Source: an uncultured Alphaproteobacteria bacterium
GTDB taxonomy: Bacteria > Pseudomonadota > Alphaproteobacteria > CALKHQ01
Length of the DNA: 11,358 nucleotides
Reading direction: 5' to 3'
Assembly (NCBI GenBank): GCA_937988735.1
Contig: CALKHQ010000329.1
Location: 1-11,358 of the forward strand
Part shown: positions 1 through 6,885 of the stretch, piece by piece
Layout of the letters: each line of letters begins with the position of its first letter
Numbering within the stretch: position 1 is the first letter of the stretch
Translations under genes and position numbers: made by a program
Notes under the pieces: model-generated
The model's database searches: none
Seen by the model: only the letters and a program-made list of their open reading frames with translations
Told to the model about the DNA's origin: nothing

Positions 1-2
1 CC

Positions 3-2048
3 GCGAACCGCGAGACGCAGGATTCCCTGAAAATGTTTCAGGATCGCGGCGACGTGCACGGGTTCTTCCCGCCGGAAGGGGAACAGCAGGCCCACAAGGC
101 GGCGCTGGAGCTGACCCCGAACCTTGCGGCCTATACGGGCATGTTCCCGATGGTGAAGGACTCCCTCGGAAACGCCCTTCGTGTCATCCGGCCCGTGGTC
201 GTGATGGACGAAGGCCACAGGGCGATCTCCGATCTCGCCTTCAGCACGCTTTACGGCTTCAACCCGTGTTTCGTGCTGGAGCTGACGGCAACGCCGCAGG
301 ACGTTCAGCCGCGCGGCGGTCGTAATCCGCGCGAAGGCCGCTACGCCAATGTGCTCGTTGAAGTGACCGGGCGCGAGCTGGACCGCGAGGGCATGATCAA
401 GATGCCGCTCAACCTCGATCCCCGGCAGGGCAACGACTGGAAAGCGACGCTCAACGCGGCGCTTGCCAAGCTCAACGCCCTCGATGCGGAGGCCCGCAAG
501 CTCCGCGCTGATACCGGGCGCTACATTCGACCGATCATGCTGATCCAGGTGGAGCGCACGGGCGCGGACCAGCGCGAAAGCGGCTACATCCATGCAGAGG
601 ACGTGAAGGACTGGCTCCTGACGGCGGGCTTCGATCAGGCGGAAATTGCGATCAAGACCGCGCAGCAGAACGATCTCAACGATCCGGAAAATCAGGACCT
701 GCTATCTCCGACCAACCGGGTACGGGCAATCATCACGAAGCAGGCGCTGCAAGAAGGTTGGGATTGCCCCTTCGCCTATGTGCTGTGCAGCCTCGCGGCC
801 AACACCAACCTCAAGGCAATGACGCAACTTGTTGGCCGTATTCTGCGGCAGCCCGGGGCGCGCAAGACGCACATTGAAGCTCTTGATGAATGCTACGTGA
901 TCACGCATCACGCCGACACTGCAAAGGTCGTTGGTGCGATCAAGGAAGGCCTCGAACAGGACGGTCTTGGTGATCTTGTCCTGCGCGTCACGCAGGACGA
1001 CAGGAGCGCATCGGGCAAGGTGACGCGGACGATCGAACGTCGTCCTGCCTTCGCTACCACGGAAATCTACCTGCCCAAGGTCATGGTGGTGGAGGACGGC
1101 GAAGCGCGCGAGCTGGACTACGAAACGGATGTGCTCGCGGCGATAGACTGGCGCGGCTTTGACCCCAAGGAGATCGCAGACCGCATTCCCCAGAACGCAC
1201 AGGCGGCGGAAAGCCAGCTTCAGCGGATCAGGCTGGCCGAGGACGGCGATGAACTCTTTGTTGGCGAAACAGTTGCCGCCAGTACAGAGATTCTCGCATT
1301 TGATCCGGCCTATGCTGTGAGGATGATTTCCGACATTGTGCCCAATCCATTTGTTGGTCGCGAAATCGTTGGGGCATTGCTGAATGCACTCCGATCCCGG
1401 GGCTTTGATGATGTGAAAATCGGAAAGCTCGCGGGCCTCATCATAGAAGAATTGCGCAAGGGTCTCGATGCTGAGCGGAATGCCCGCGCCGAAGCCCTGT
1501 TCAAGGCCGAGGTCGCAGCGGGGCGCATCCAGTTCCGCCTGAGGCTTGATGGTCGAAATTGGCAGATGCCCTTCAGTATCGAAACAACGGAGCCGGAGAA
1601 CGCGCGCCAGCTTCTCAACCGCGCGGGAGGTCCGCTCGAGAAGAGCCTGTTCGCTCCGGTCTATGAGAACGAGCTGAACAGTGAGGAGCGGGAGGTGGCG
1701 GTCTATCTCGACGGTGAGAAGACGGTGGCCTGGTGGCACCGCAACGTAGCCCGCAGGCAATACGGGATTCAGGGGTGGAGGAAAGCAAAGATCTATCCTG
1801 ACTTCATCTTCGCGGTGCAACGGAACGGAAAGGTCAGCCACATCAAGGTATTGGAGACGAAAGGCGACCAACTCGACAACTCGGACACAGCCTACAAGCG
1901 GGAGGCGCTTTCGTTCCTCTCGGAACATTTCAGTTGGGATGACGCAACGCCGGTGGGTGAGCTGGAACTGGTCAGCAACGGGGAGACTGTGGAAGCGACC
2001 CTGATTCTCATGAGTGAGTGGAGGACAAGGCTGCCCCAGTGGCTGTAG
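3..2048 (+). CDS. Type III restriction endonuclease subunit (Res), 5'-truncated by the window
   Basis: This is the helicase-nuclease subunit of a type III restriction-modification system, which translocates on or signals along DNA and cuts it. The frame is open from base 3 with no credible start, so the gene begins upstream. The ATG at 33 is internal, and the Walker A motif and N-terminal part (roughly 300 residues by family length) are missing. Visible SF2 helicase motifs are DEGH at 207-218 (motif II), TATP at 285-296 (motif III), the stretch around QEGWDCPF near 750-775 (motif V) and QLVGRILRQP at 825-854 (motif VI). The C-terminus carries a PD-(D/E)XK nuclease signature: YPDF with Asp at 1800-1802, then LETKG with Glu at 1854-1856 and Lys at 1860-1862. 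Base composition is lower in GC than all following genes, which suggests horizontal acquisition. No Mod methyltransferase lies downstream, and one could lie upstream. The family call is firm; whether the whole gene is intact cannot be seen. Confidence 0.9.
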   Translation, partial: ANRETQDSLKMFQDRGDVHGFFPPEGEQQAHKAALELTPNLAAYTGMFPMVKDSLGNALRVIRPVVVMDEGHRAISDLAFSTLYGFNPCFVLELTATPQDVQPRGGRNPREGRYANVLVEVTGRELDREGMIKMPLNLDPRQGNDWKATLNAALAKLNALDAEARKLRADTGRYIRPIMLIQVERTGADQRESGYIHAEDVKDWLLTAGFDQAEIAIKTAQQNDLNDPENQDLLSPTNRVRAIITKQALQEGWDCPFAYVLCSLAANTNLKAMTQLVGRILRQPGARKTHIEALDECYVITHHADTAKVVGAIKEGLEQDGLGDLVLRVTQDDRSASGKVTRTIERRPAFATTEIYLPKVMVVEDGEARELDYETDVLAAIDWRGFDPKEIADRIPQNAQAAESQLQRIRLAEDGDELFVGETVAASTEILAFDPAYAVRMISDIVPNPFVGREIVGALLNALRSRGFDDVKIGKLAGLIIEELRKGLDAERNARAEALFKAEVAAGRIQFRLRLDGRNWQMPFSIETTEPENARQLLNRAGGPLEKSLFAPVYENELNSEEREVAVYLDGEKTVAWWHRNVARRQYGIQGWRKAKIYPDFIFAVQRNGKVSHIKVLETKGDQLDNSDTAYKREALSFLSEHFSWDDATPVGELELVSNGETVEATLILMSEWRTRLPQWL

Positions 2049-2127
2049 GGGGCTCTTCTGCTTCCTGCCCCTCGACTCCGGCCGCGCGGCGCGCTAGCAC
2101 TCCGCGGCCAGGTGACGAGGAGCGGCG
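2049..2127. other. Intergenic boundary between restriction gene and hisD-like gene
   Basis: This 79-base gap is where base composition switches from about 50-57% to above 70% GC. It holds a weak stem (GGGGC at 2049-2053 with GCCCC at 2067-2071) right after the Res stop codon. It also holds a perfect 10-base GC palindrome, GCCGCGCGGC, at about 2081-2090. Neither is followed by a T-run, so neither is a convincing intrinsic terminator. The 3' end carries GAGGAG at 2117-2122, five bases before the ATG at 2128, which is the ribosome binding site of the next gene. No convincing -35/-10 promoter is visible. Confidence 0.4.
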
Positions 2128-3462
2128 ATGAGCGAGCGAAGGATCAGCTTCCACGATCTGTCGGCGATGGACGAGGCGGCGCGCAGCCGTCTGCTGGTGC
2201 GCTCGGAAGCCGACCTCGGCGACTTCATCGCGAAGGTGCAGCCGATCATCGACCGCGTCCGCGCCGAGGGCGACGCGGCGCTGGCCCGCTTCGCCCGCGA
2301 GTTCGACAGGGCCGACCTCGACGCCGAACGCATCAGGGCGACCGGGGAGGAGTTCGACCGCGCCTTCGCCGAGCTCGAGCCCGAGGTGCTGGAGTCGATC
2401 GAATACGCCGCCCATGGCATCCGCGAGTTCCACCAGCGGCAGAAGCCGGAGCCGATGTGGATGCACGAGGTCCGCCCCGGCGTGTTCGCCGGCGAGAAGA
2501 CGGAGCCGATCCCGTCGGTGGCGCTCTACGTGCCGCGCGGCAAGGGCGCCTTCCCGTCGGTGGCGCTGATGACCGCCATCCCCGCAGTCGTCGCCGGCGT
2601 GCCGGAGATCGCGCTGATCACGCCACCGCGGCCGGACGGCGGGGTGGACGCCGCCACCCTGGTCGCCGCCCGCATCGCCGGGGTGGAGAACGTCTACAAG
2701 TGCGGCGGCGCGCAGGGCGTTGCCGCCGTCGCCTACGGCACCGAGACCGTGCCGAAGTGCGCCAAGATCGTCGGCCCGGGCAGCCCGTGGGTGGTCGCCG
2801 CCAAGCGCGTGCTCGCCGGCGTGATCGACCCCGGGCTGCCGGCCGGCCCGTCCGAGGCGATCATCCTTGCCGACGCCACCGCCGACGGTGCGATCGCGGC
2901 CCTCGACCTCATCGTCGAGAGCGAGCACGGGCCGGACAGCTCCGCCTTCCTCGTCACCGACAGCCGCGCGGTGGCGGAGGCGGCGATGGCGGCCATTCCG
3001 CGCTACTGGGCGCAGATGGGCGAGCAGCGGGTCGGCTTCTCCTCGACCGTGCTCTGCGGCCCGCGCGGGGGCATCGTGCTGGCGCCGGACTTCGACGCCG
3101 CCATCGCCTTCGTCAACGCCTATGCGCCGGAGCATCTGGAGATCGTCGCCGACGAGCCGATGGCCTATCTCGGCCGGATCCGCAACGCCGGCGAGGTGCT
3201 GCTCGGCGCCAACACCCCGGTGCCGCTCGGCAACTTCGTGCTCGGGCCGAACGCGGTGCTGCCGACCTCGGGGGCTGCGCGCACCCACTCGCCGCTCTCG
3301 GTCTACGACTTCATGAAGCGGATCTCCATCGGCCAGGTCACCGCCGCCGCCTATCCGGAGCTCGCCCGCCACGCGGAGCGCCTCGCCCGCTACGAGGGCT
3401 TCGACGGCCACGCCAACGCCGTCTCCGAGACCCGCACCCGGGTCATGGCCGGCAAGGCGTGA
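2128..3462 (+). CDS. Histidinol dehydrogenase family protein (HisD paralogue, probably catabolic)
   Basis: This is a full-length (444 aa) member of the HisD family of NAD-dependent, zinc-dependent four-electron alcohol oxidases. The ATG at 2128 follows a good GAGGAG site. Landmarks against E. coli HisD are the nucleotide-binding stretch VPRGKGAFPSVALMTAIPAV (135-154), GPSE (240-243), the catalytic Glu-His pair in YAPEHL (E335, H336; E326/H327 in E. coli), and E423 and H428 in EGFDGH (E414/H419). Three site positions differ from biosynthetic HisD: E264 replaces zinc ligand Q259, N369 replaces zinc ligand D360, and A376 replaces active-site H367. H267 (H262) is kept. There are no his genes nearby, and the gene lies beside a kinase and a sugar-type ABC transporter. 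I infer a catabolic dehydrogenase acting on another primary alcohol, comparable to HpsN, the HisD-like dihydroxypropanesulfonate dehydrogenase, rather than histidine biosynthesis. The family call is firm; the substrate is unknown. Confidence 0.88.
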   Translation: MSERRISFHDLSAMDEAARSRLLVRSEADLGDFIAKVQPIIDRVRAEGDAALARFAREFDRADLDAERIRATGEEFDRAFAELEPEVLESIEYAAHGIREFHQRQKPEPMWMHEVRPGVFAGEKTEPIPSVALYVPRGKGAFPSVALMTAIPAVVAGVPEIALITPPRPDGGVDAATLVAARIAGVENVYKCGGAQGVAAVAYGTETVPKCAKIVGPGSPWVVAAKRVLAGVIDPGLPAGPSEAIILADATADGAIAALDLIVESEHGPDSSAFLVTDSRAVAEAAMAAIPRYWAQMGEQRVGFSSTVLCGPRGGIVLAPDFDAAIAFVNAYAPEHLEIVADEPMAYLGRIRNAGEVLLGANTPVPLGNFVLGPNAVLPTSGAARTHSPLSVYDFMKRISIGQVTAAAYPELARHAERLARYEGFDGHANAVSETRTRVMAGKA

Positions 3463-3485
3463 TCCGTCGTCGCGCAGCCGCGGCC

Positions 3486-3501
3486 GCCGGGCTCTCCCGG
3501 C
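3486..3501 (+). promoter_or_regulatory. Short stem-loop directly before the kinase start codon
   Basis: GCCGGG at 3486-3491 and CCCGGC at 3496-3501 form a perfect six-pair stem with a CTCT loop, ending one base before the GTG at 3503. It sits where a Shine-Dalgarno site would be expected, and none is visible. If transcribed together with the hisD-like gene (40-base gap), the stem could lower initiation at the kinase, or initiation could depend on ribosomes arriving from upstream. This is inferred from position only. Confidence 0.35.
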
Positions 3502-3502
3502 C

Positions 3503-4783
3503 GTGACCGGCGACTCTCCCCTCGCCGCGGCCCGCGCCGCGCTGGCGGCCGGCGACCAGCCGGGGGCGGAGGCGATCGTCGCCCGGTTCGTGGCCAGGGA
3601 GTTCTCGCTCCCGGTCTCCCGCCTCGAGATCCGCCGCGACGGCTATTCGCTGAATTCGGTCAACGGCTTCATCGATACCGCCGACGGCCGCCGCTTCTTC
3701 TTCAAGTTCCACCAGGAGGAGGGCGAGGAGGCGACGGTCGAGGAGTATTACCGGGCCGAGCTTCTCGCCGAGGCCGGTTATCCGGTGGACCGGCCGGTGC
3801 ACGTCTGCCGCCAGGTCGGCCGCCAGATCCTGCTCTATGCGGCGCGGGAGACACCGCGCTTCGCCGACGTGTGCAGGGCGCACGAGTTCTCCGCCGACCC
3901 GGAGGAGCTCGATCCCCTGATCGACGCCCAGGTCGCGCTCGACCGGCTGGTCGCGGCCCGCACCATCGAGACGCTGCACTGGGCCGACCGGGCCGACTAT
4001 GCCGCCGAGCCGCTGCTGCAGCTGTTCGTCTGGCGACTGGTCGATGCCCGCGAGGACCGGACGGTGGGCGGCCGCGCCCGGCGCTTCTATGGCGGCCGCA
4101 CCCTCGACTTCCCCGGCCTGTCGCTGCCGGCGGAGGAACTGCGGGCCCTGCGCTGGCGGATCAACGGCCGCGACTATCCCGTCACCCTCGACGGCCTGTT
4201 CGCCGACGCGCTGGCGACGCTCAGGCCGGAGGCGGTCGGGCGCTATCCGGCCGTCGTCGCCCACGGCGACGCGCACAACGCCAACGTCTGGTACGGCGCC
4301 GACGGCCTGTCCTGGTTCGACCCGGCCTTCGCCGGCGCCCATGTCCCGGCGCTGCTCGCCGAGATCAAGCCGACCTTCCACAACATCCTCGCCCACCCGC
4401 TGTGGCTCTACCACCCGCAGGAAGCGCGGCTCACTGCCTCGGCGCGGCGGGAGGGCGACGTGATCGTGGTCGAGCACGACTGGACGCCGACGCCGCTCCG
4501 CCGCGCCTTCCTCGTCAGCAAGGCGGAGCACTACTGGCGGCCGGTGCTGGCTGCGCTCGCCGACCGCGGGATGCTGCCGGACGACTGGCAGCGGATCATG
4601 CGGCTGGCGCTGTTCTGCTGCCCGACGCTGGTGATGAACCTCAGCCCCGGCTGCGGCATGGGTTCGGCCATCCACACGCCGGCGACCTCGCTGGTCGGAC
4701 TCTCGATCGCGGTGATGTGCGGCGCGGCGCCCGCCGCCGGCGACGACGAGCTCACCGCCTTCTTCCGGACGATCGCGCCCTGA
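3503..4783 (+). CDS. Phosphotransferase/kinase of the aminoglycoside phosphotransferase (APH) fold
   Basis: This 426-aa protein has the hallmarks of the APH/choline-kinase-like superfamily, which phosphorylates small hydroxy compounds with ATP. The catalytic loop is HGDAHNAN (H254, D256, H258, N261), followed by WFDP with the metal-binding Asp at D273. Lys68 in FFFKF is the likely ATP-contacting lysine, and E86 is a candidate partner glutamate. There is no signal peptide or membrane segment, so it should be cytoplasmic. It starts with GTG, the only plausible start near the beginning; the next in-frame GTG is codon 30. It lies 40 bases after the hisD-like gene on the same strand, which suggests co-transcription. 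The context (dehydrogenases plus sugar-type importer) suggests it phosphorylates the imported compound or an oxidation product, not an antibiotic. The C-terminal third (about 290-426) is Cys- and Met-rich and I do not recognise its subfamily. The fold call is firm; the substrate is unknown. Confidence 0.75.
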   Translation: MTGDSPLAAARAALAAGDQPGAEAIVARFVAREFSLPVSRLEIRRDGYSLNSVNGFIDTADGRRFFFKFHQEEGEEATVEEYYRAELLAEAGYPVDRPVHVCRQVGRQILLYAARETPRFADVCRAHEFSADPEELDPLIDAQVALDRLVAARTIETLHWADRADYAAEPLLQLFVWRLVDAREDRTVGGRARRFYGGRTLDFPGLSLPAEELRALRWRINGRDYPVTLDGLFADALATLRPEAVGRYPAVVAHGDAHNANVWYGADGLSWFDPAFAGAHVPALLAEIKPTFHNILAHPLWLYHPQEARLTASARREGDVIVVEHDWTPTPLRRAFLVSKAEHYWRPVLAALADRGMLPDDWQRIMRLALFCCPTLVMNLSPGCGMGSAIHTPATSLVGLSIAVMCGAAPAAGDDELTAFFRTIAP

Positions 4784-4799
4784 TCCGCCGCCGGCAGCT

Positions 4800-5810
4800 T
4801 CAGCCGATCTCGACCACCGCCTTGATCAGCCCGCTCTTCTGCGTCGCCCAGACCGGGATGTCGTGCACCGCCTGCCCCAGGCTGGTGCGGTGGGTGACCA
4901 GGCGCTCCACCGGCACCTCGCCGGCGCGCATCGCGGCAATCACGGTCGCGAAGTCCTCGCTGGTCGCGTTGCGGCTGGCGAACAGCGTCATTTCCTTGCG
5001 GTGGAAGTCCGGGTCGCGGAAGGTGATCGCGTCCTTGACGATGCTGACCAGCACGTAGCGCCCGCCGTGGGCCACGAGGTCGAAGCCCTGCTCCATCGCC
5101 GCCGCGTTGCCGGTGGCATCGAACACCACGTCGAAATGCTCGCCGCCGGTGGCCGCGGCCGCCGCATCCCGCACGTCGCCGTCCGCGGGCAGTGCGCCCG
5201 CGCCGGTGATGGCCTCGGCCGTCGCCACGCGCTCCGGATCGCGGTCATACAGGGTGACTGACGCGCCGCGCCGGCGGGCGAACAGCGCGACGCCAAGCCC
5301 GATCGGCCCGGCGCCGACCACCAGCACCCGGTCGCCGTCGCCGACGCCGCCGCGGCGTACGGCGTGGGCGCCGATCGCCATGAATTCGACGGCAGCGCAC
5401 TGGTCGGCGCCGAGCCCGTCGGCGTGCAGCAGGTTGCGGGCCGGCAGCGTCAGCAGCTCGGCCATGCCGCCGTCGCGATGGACGCCGAGCACGGCGATGC
5501 TGACGCAGCAGTTGGGCTTGCCCGCGCGGCAGGCGACGCAGCTTCCGCAGGCGATGTAGGGGTTGACGACGCAGAGCTCGCCGGGCGTGAAGCCGGAGCC
5601 GGACGGCGCCTCCACCACCTCCACCGCCAGCTCGTGCCCCATGATCCGGGGGTACTGCAGATAGGGCTGCTTGCCCTGGAAGATGTGATAGTCGGTGCCG
5701 CAGATGCCGACGCGTCGCGGGCGCACCAGCACAGCCTCCGGACCGGCCTGCGGCTCCGGCATCTGGACCAGCTGGAGGCGTCCGGGTTCGGTGCAGAGCA
5801 GAGCTTCCAC
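4800..5810 (-). CDS. Zinc-dependent alcohol/polyol dehydrogenase (MDR family)
   Basis: This is a 336-aa medium-chain dehydrogenase, likely oxidising a secondary hydroxyl of a sugar alcohol or sugar acid with NAD. Catalytic-zinc residues are C37 (GICGTD), H59-E60 (GHE) and E142. The structural-zinc lobe has the C88-C91-C94-C102 spacing, with an extra adjacent C101. The Rossmann motif GAGPIGLG lies at about 166-173, and Asp189 at the end of the following strand favours NAD over NADP. The start is GTG at 5808-5810, supported by AGAGGA six bases upstream. The layout resembles sorbitol, threonine and L-galactonate-5-dehydrogenase (YjjN/LgoD) relatives, but the substrate cannot be assigned. It is the last gene of the leftward transporter operon, 78 bases after the binding-protein gene. 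Its stop lies only 16 bases from the stop of the convergent kinase gene, leaving almost no room for a terminator. Confidence 0.88.
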   Translation of the reverse strand: MEALLCTEPGRLQLVQMPEPQAGPEAVLVRPRRVGICGTDYHIFQGKQPYLQYPRIMGHELAVEVVEAPSGSGFTPGELCVVNPYIACGSCVACRAGKPNCCVSIAVLGVHRDGGMAELLTLPARNLLHADGLGADQCAAVEFMAIGAHAVRRGGVGDGDRVLVVGAGPIGLGVALFARRRGASVTLYDRDPERVATAEAITGAGALPADGDVRDAAAAATGGEHFDVVFDATGNAAAMEQGFDLVAHGGRYVLVSIVKDAITFRDPDFHRKEMTLFASRNATSEDFATVIAAMRAGEVPVERLVTHRTSLGQAVHDIPVWATQKSGLIKAVVEIG

Positions 5811-5847
5811 GGGAAATCCTCTGGGTTTGCGGCTGTCCGGGGGCGGC

Positions 5848-5884
5848 AGGGGCGGGGCCGGCGTCGCCGCCTTGCCCCGCCCCT
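5848..5884 (-). promoter_or_regulatory. Large GC stem-loop after the binding-protein gene
   Basis: The arms AGGGGCGGGGC (5848-5858) and GCCCCGCCCCT (5874-5884) are perfect 11-base complements. Inside the 15-base loop, GGCG/CGCC can form a second, inner stem. On the minus-strand transcript it begins four bases after the TAG stop of the binding-protein gene and precedes the dehydrogenase start. No U-run follows, so it is not a classical intrinsic terminator. It is more likely a 3'-stabilising or attenuating hairpin that keeps binding-protein mRNA more abundant than the downstream message. The role is inferred; the stem itself is plain in the sequence. Confidence 0.6.
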
Positions 5885-5888
5885 CTCC

Positions 5889-6803
5889 CTATTTGAACTG
5901 GTCCATGTTGTCCACGGTGACCAGCGCGGCGCCGGAGTCGATCAGCGACTCCACCGCCTCGCCGCGGATGGCCCGGACCAGCGCGTCCACGCCGAGCTCC
6001 GCCATTTTCGCCGGGAACTGCGCCACCGTCGCATCCTCGATGCCGGCGGCCAGCGCTTCCTCCTCGCCGCAGCAGAAATCGAAGCCGACGAGGACGATGG
6101 CGTCGTTGGCAATGCCCGCGTTCCTGATGGCCTGCGCCGCGCCCGCCGCCGGCGGGCCGCAGGCGGAGTAGATCGCCTTCAGGTCCGGATTCGCCGTCAG
6201 CAGGTCCTCGGCGACGCTGATCCCGAGCTCTTCGGTGCAGTTGGTCGCGCCCCGGCCGATGATGTCGACCTCGACGCCTGCCAGACCTGCCAGCATGCCG
6301 TTCACCCGGTCGTCCAGCGACGGCACGCCGGGCACGCCTTCGAGGATGCCGAGGGTGTCGCCGTCGGCCAGCACCGACTTCAGGTACTCGCCGGCGATCA
6401 TGCCGGCGTTGTAGTTGTCGGTGGTGGCGAGCGCGGTCGCCCCGTCCCAGTCCGGTATGTCGTTGTCCATCAGGACAACCTTGACGCCGGCTTCGATCGC
6501 CCGGTCCAGCGCCGCGGCGACGGTCGGATCAACGGGCGTGATGGCGATGCCCTGCACGCCCTGGGTCACCATCGATTCGATGAGGGCGATCTGCCCCTCG
6601 ATGTCGGTGGCCGACGTGCCCTGGCCGAAGGTGATCTCCACCCCCGGGTTGGCGTCCGCATAGGCCCGGGCTGCGTCCTCCATCGTCGCGAAGAACGGTA
6701 CCGGGAACTTGGTGATGAAGCCGATGTGGATGTCCTCGGCATGGCCGGGGCCGGCCGTGGCGAGGGCCATCGCCACCCCTCCCAGCAGCATCCGCAGTTT
6801 CAT
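5889..6803 (-). CDS. Periplasmic sugar-binding protein of CUT2-type ABC importer (RbsB-like)
   Basis: This 304-aa solute-binding protein is of periplasmic binding protein type I (ribose/galactose-like). A signal peptide of about 22 residues has a basic start (MKLR), a hydrophobic core and a GHA cleavage site before EDIHIGF. Family features follow: the first-strand IGFITKFPVPFF segment, GIAITPVDPTVAAALDRAIE (about 85-104), VVLMDND (109-115), a TDNYNAGMIAGEY hinge-region motif (128-140), and VLVGFDF near 237-243. The mature C-terminal half has four cysteines (C189, C215 and the adjacent C244-C245), unusual because most relatives have few or none. The region after GFD normally contacts the ligand or lies near the hinge. 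The ATG at 6801-6803 has an excellent GGAGG site six bases upstream, consistent with high expression. It is encoded after the permease and ATPase, and the gene is flanked by stem-loops on both sides. The ligand is probably a sugar or polyol but is not identifiable. Confidence 0.88.
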   Translation of the reverse strand: MKLRMLLGGVAMALATAGPGHAEDIHIGFITKFPVPFFATMEDAARAYADANPGVEITFGQGTSATDIEGQIALIESMVTQGVQGIAITPVDPTVAAALDRAIEAGVKVVLMDNDIPDWDGATALATTDNYNAGMIAGEYLKSVLADGDTLGILEGVPGVPSLDDRVNGMLAGLAGVEVDIIGRGATNCTEELGISVAEDLLTANPDLKAIYSACGPPAAGAAQAIRNAGIANDAIVLVGFDFCCGEEEALAAGIEDATVAQFPAKMAELGVDALVRAIRGEAVESLIDSGAALVTVDNMDQFK

Positions 6804-6852
6804 GTGTCACCTCCCTCTCGCGGGGGCAGCTCGATGCGGCCGCCCCTTCATG

Positions 6853-6875
6853 TCCGCCGCCGGTGCGGCGGCGGA
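6853..6875 (-). promoter_or_regulatory. GC stem-loop between ATPase and binding-protein genes
   Basis: TCCGCCGCC (6853-6861) and GGCGGCGGA (6867-6875) are perfect nine-base complements around a five-base loop. On the minus-strand transcript it starts about ten bases after the TGA of the ATPase gene and ends about 50 bases before the binding-protein ATG. It has no following U-run. It may separate or stabilise segments of a polycistronic message. Together with the stem at 5848-5884 it brackets the binding-protein gene. Confidence 0.5.
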
Positions 6876-6885
6876 ACCTCCCGGC

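Noticed and set aside
702..1928. Long minus-strand reading frame (408 codons) inside the restriction gene
   Set aside because: It lies wholly opposite a gene with clear helicase and nuclease motifs, and its translation shows no recognisable domain.
2008..3411. Minus-strand frame of 467 codons opposite the hisD-like gene
   Set aside because: Its translation is dominated by Arg, Gly, Ala, Asp and His, typical of the antisense of GC-rich codons. The plus-strand HisD family match is unambiguous.
3443..4675. Minus-strand frame of 410 codons opposite the kinase gene
   Set aside because: It is a low-complexity antisense shadow with no motifs. The plus strand has an intact APH catalytic loop.
4784..4799. 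Bidirectional terminator between the convergent kinase and dehydrogenase genes
   Set aside because: The gap is only 16 bases with no useful stem or T-run. Termination must occur inside the opposing gene or by another mechanism.
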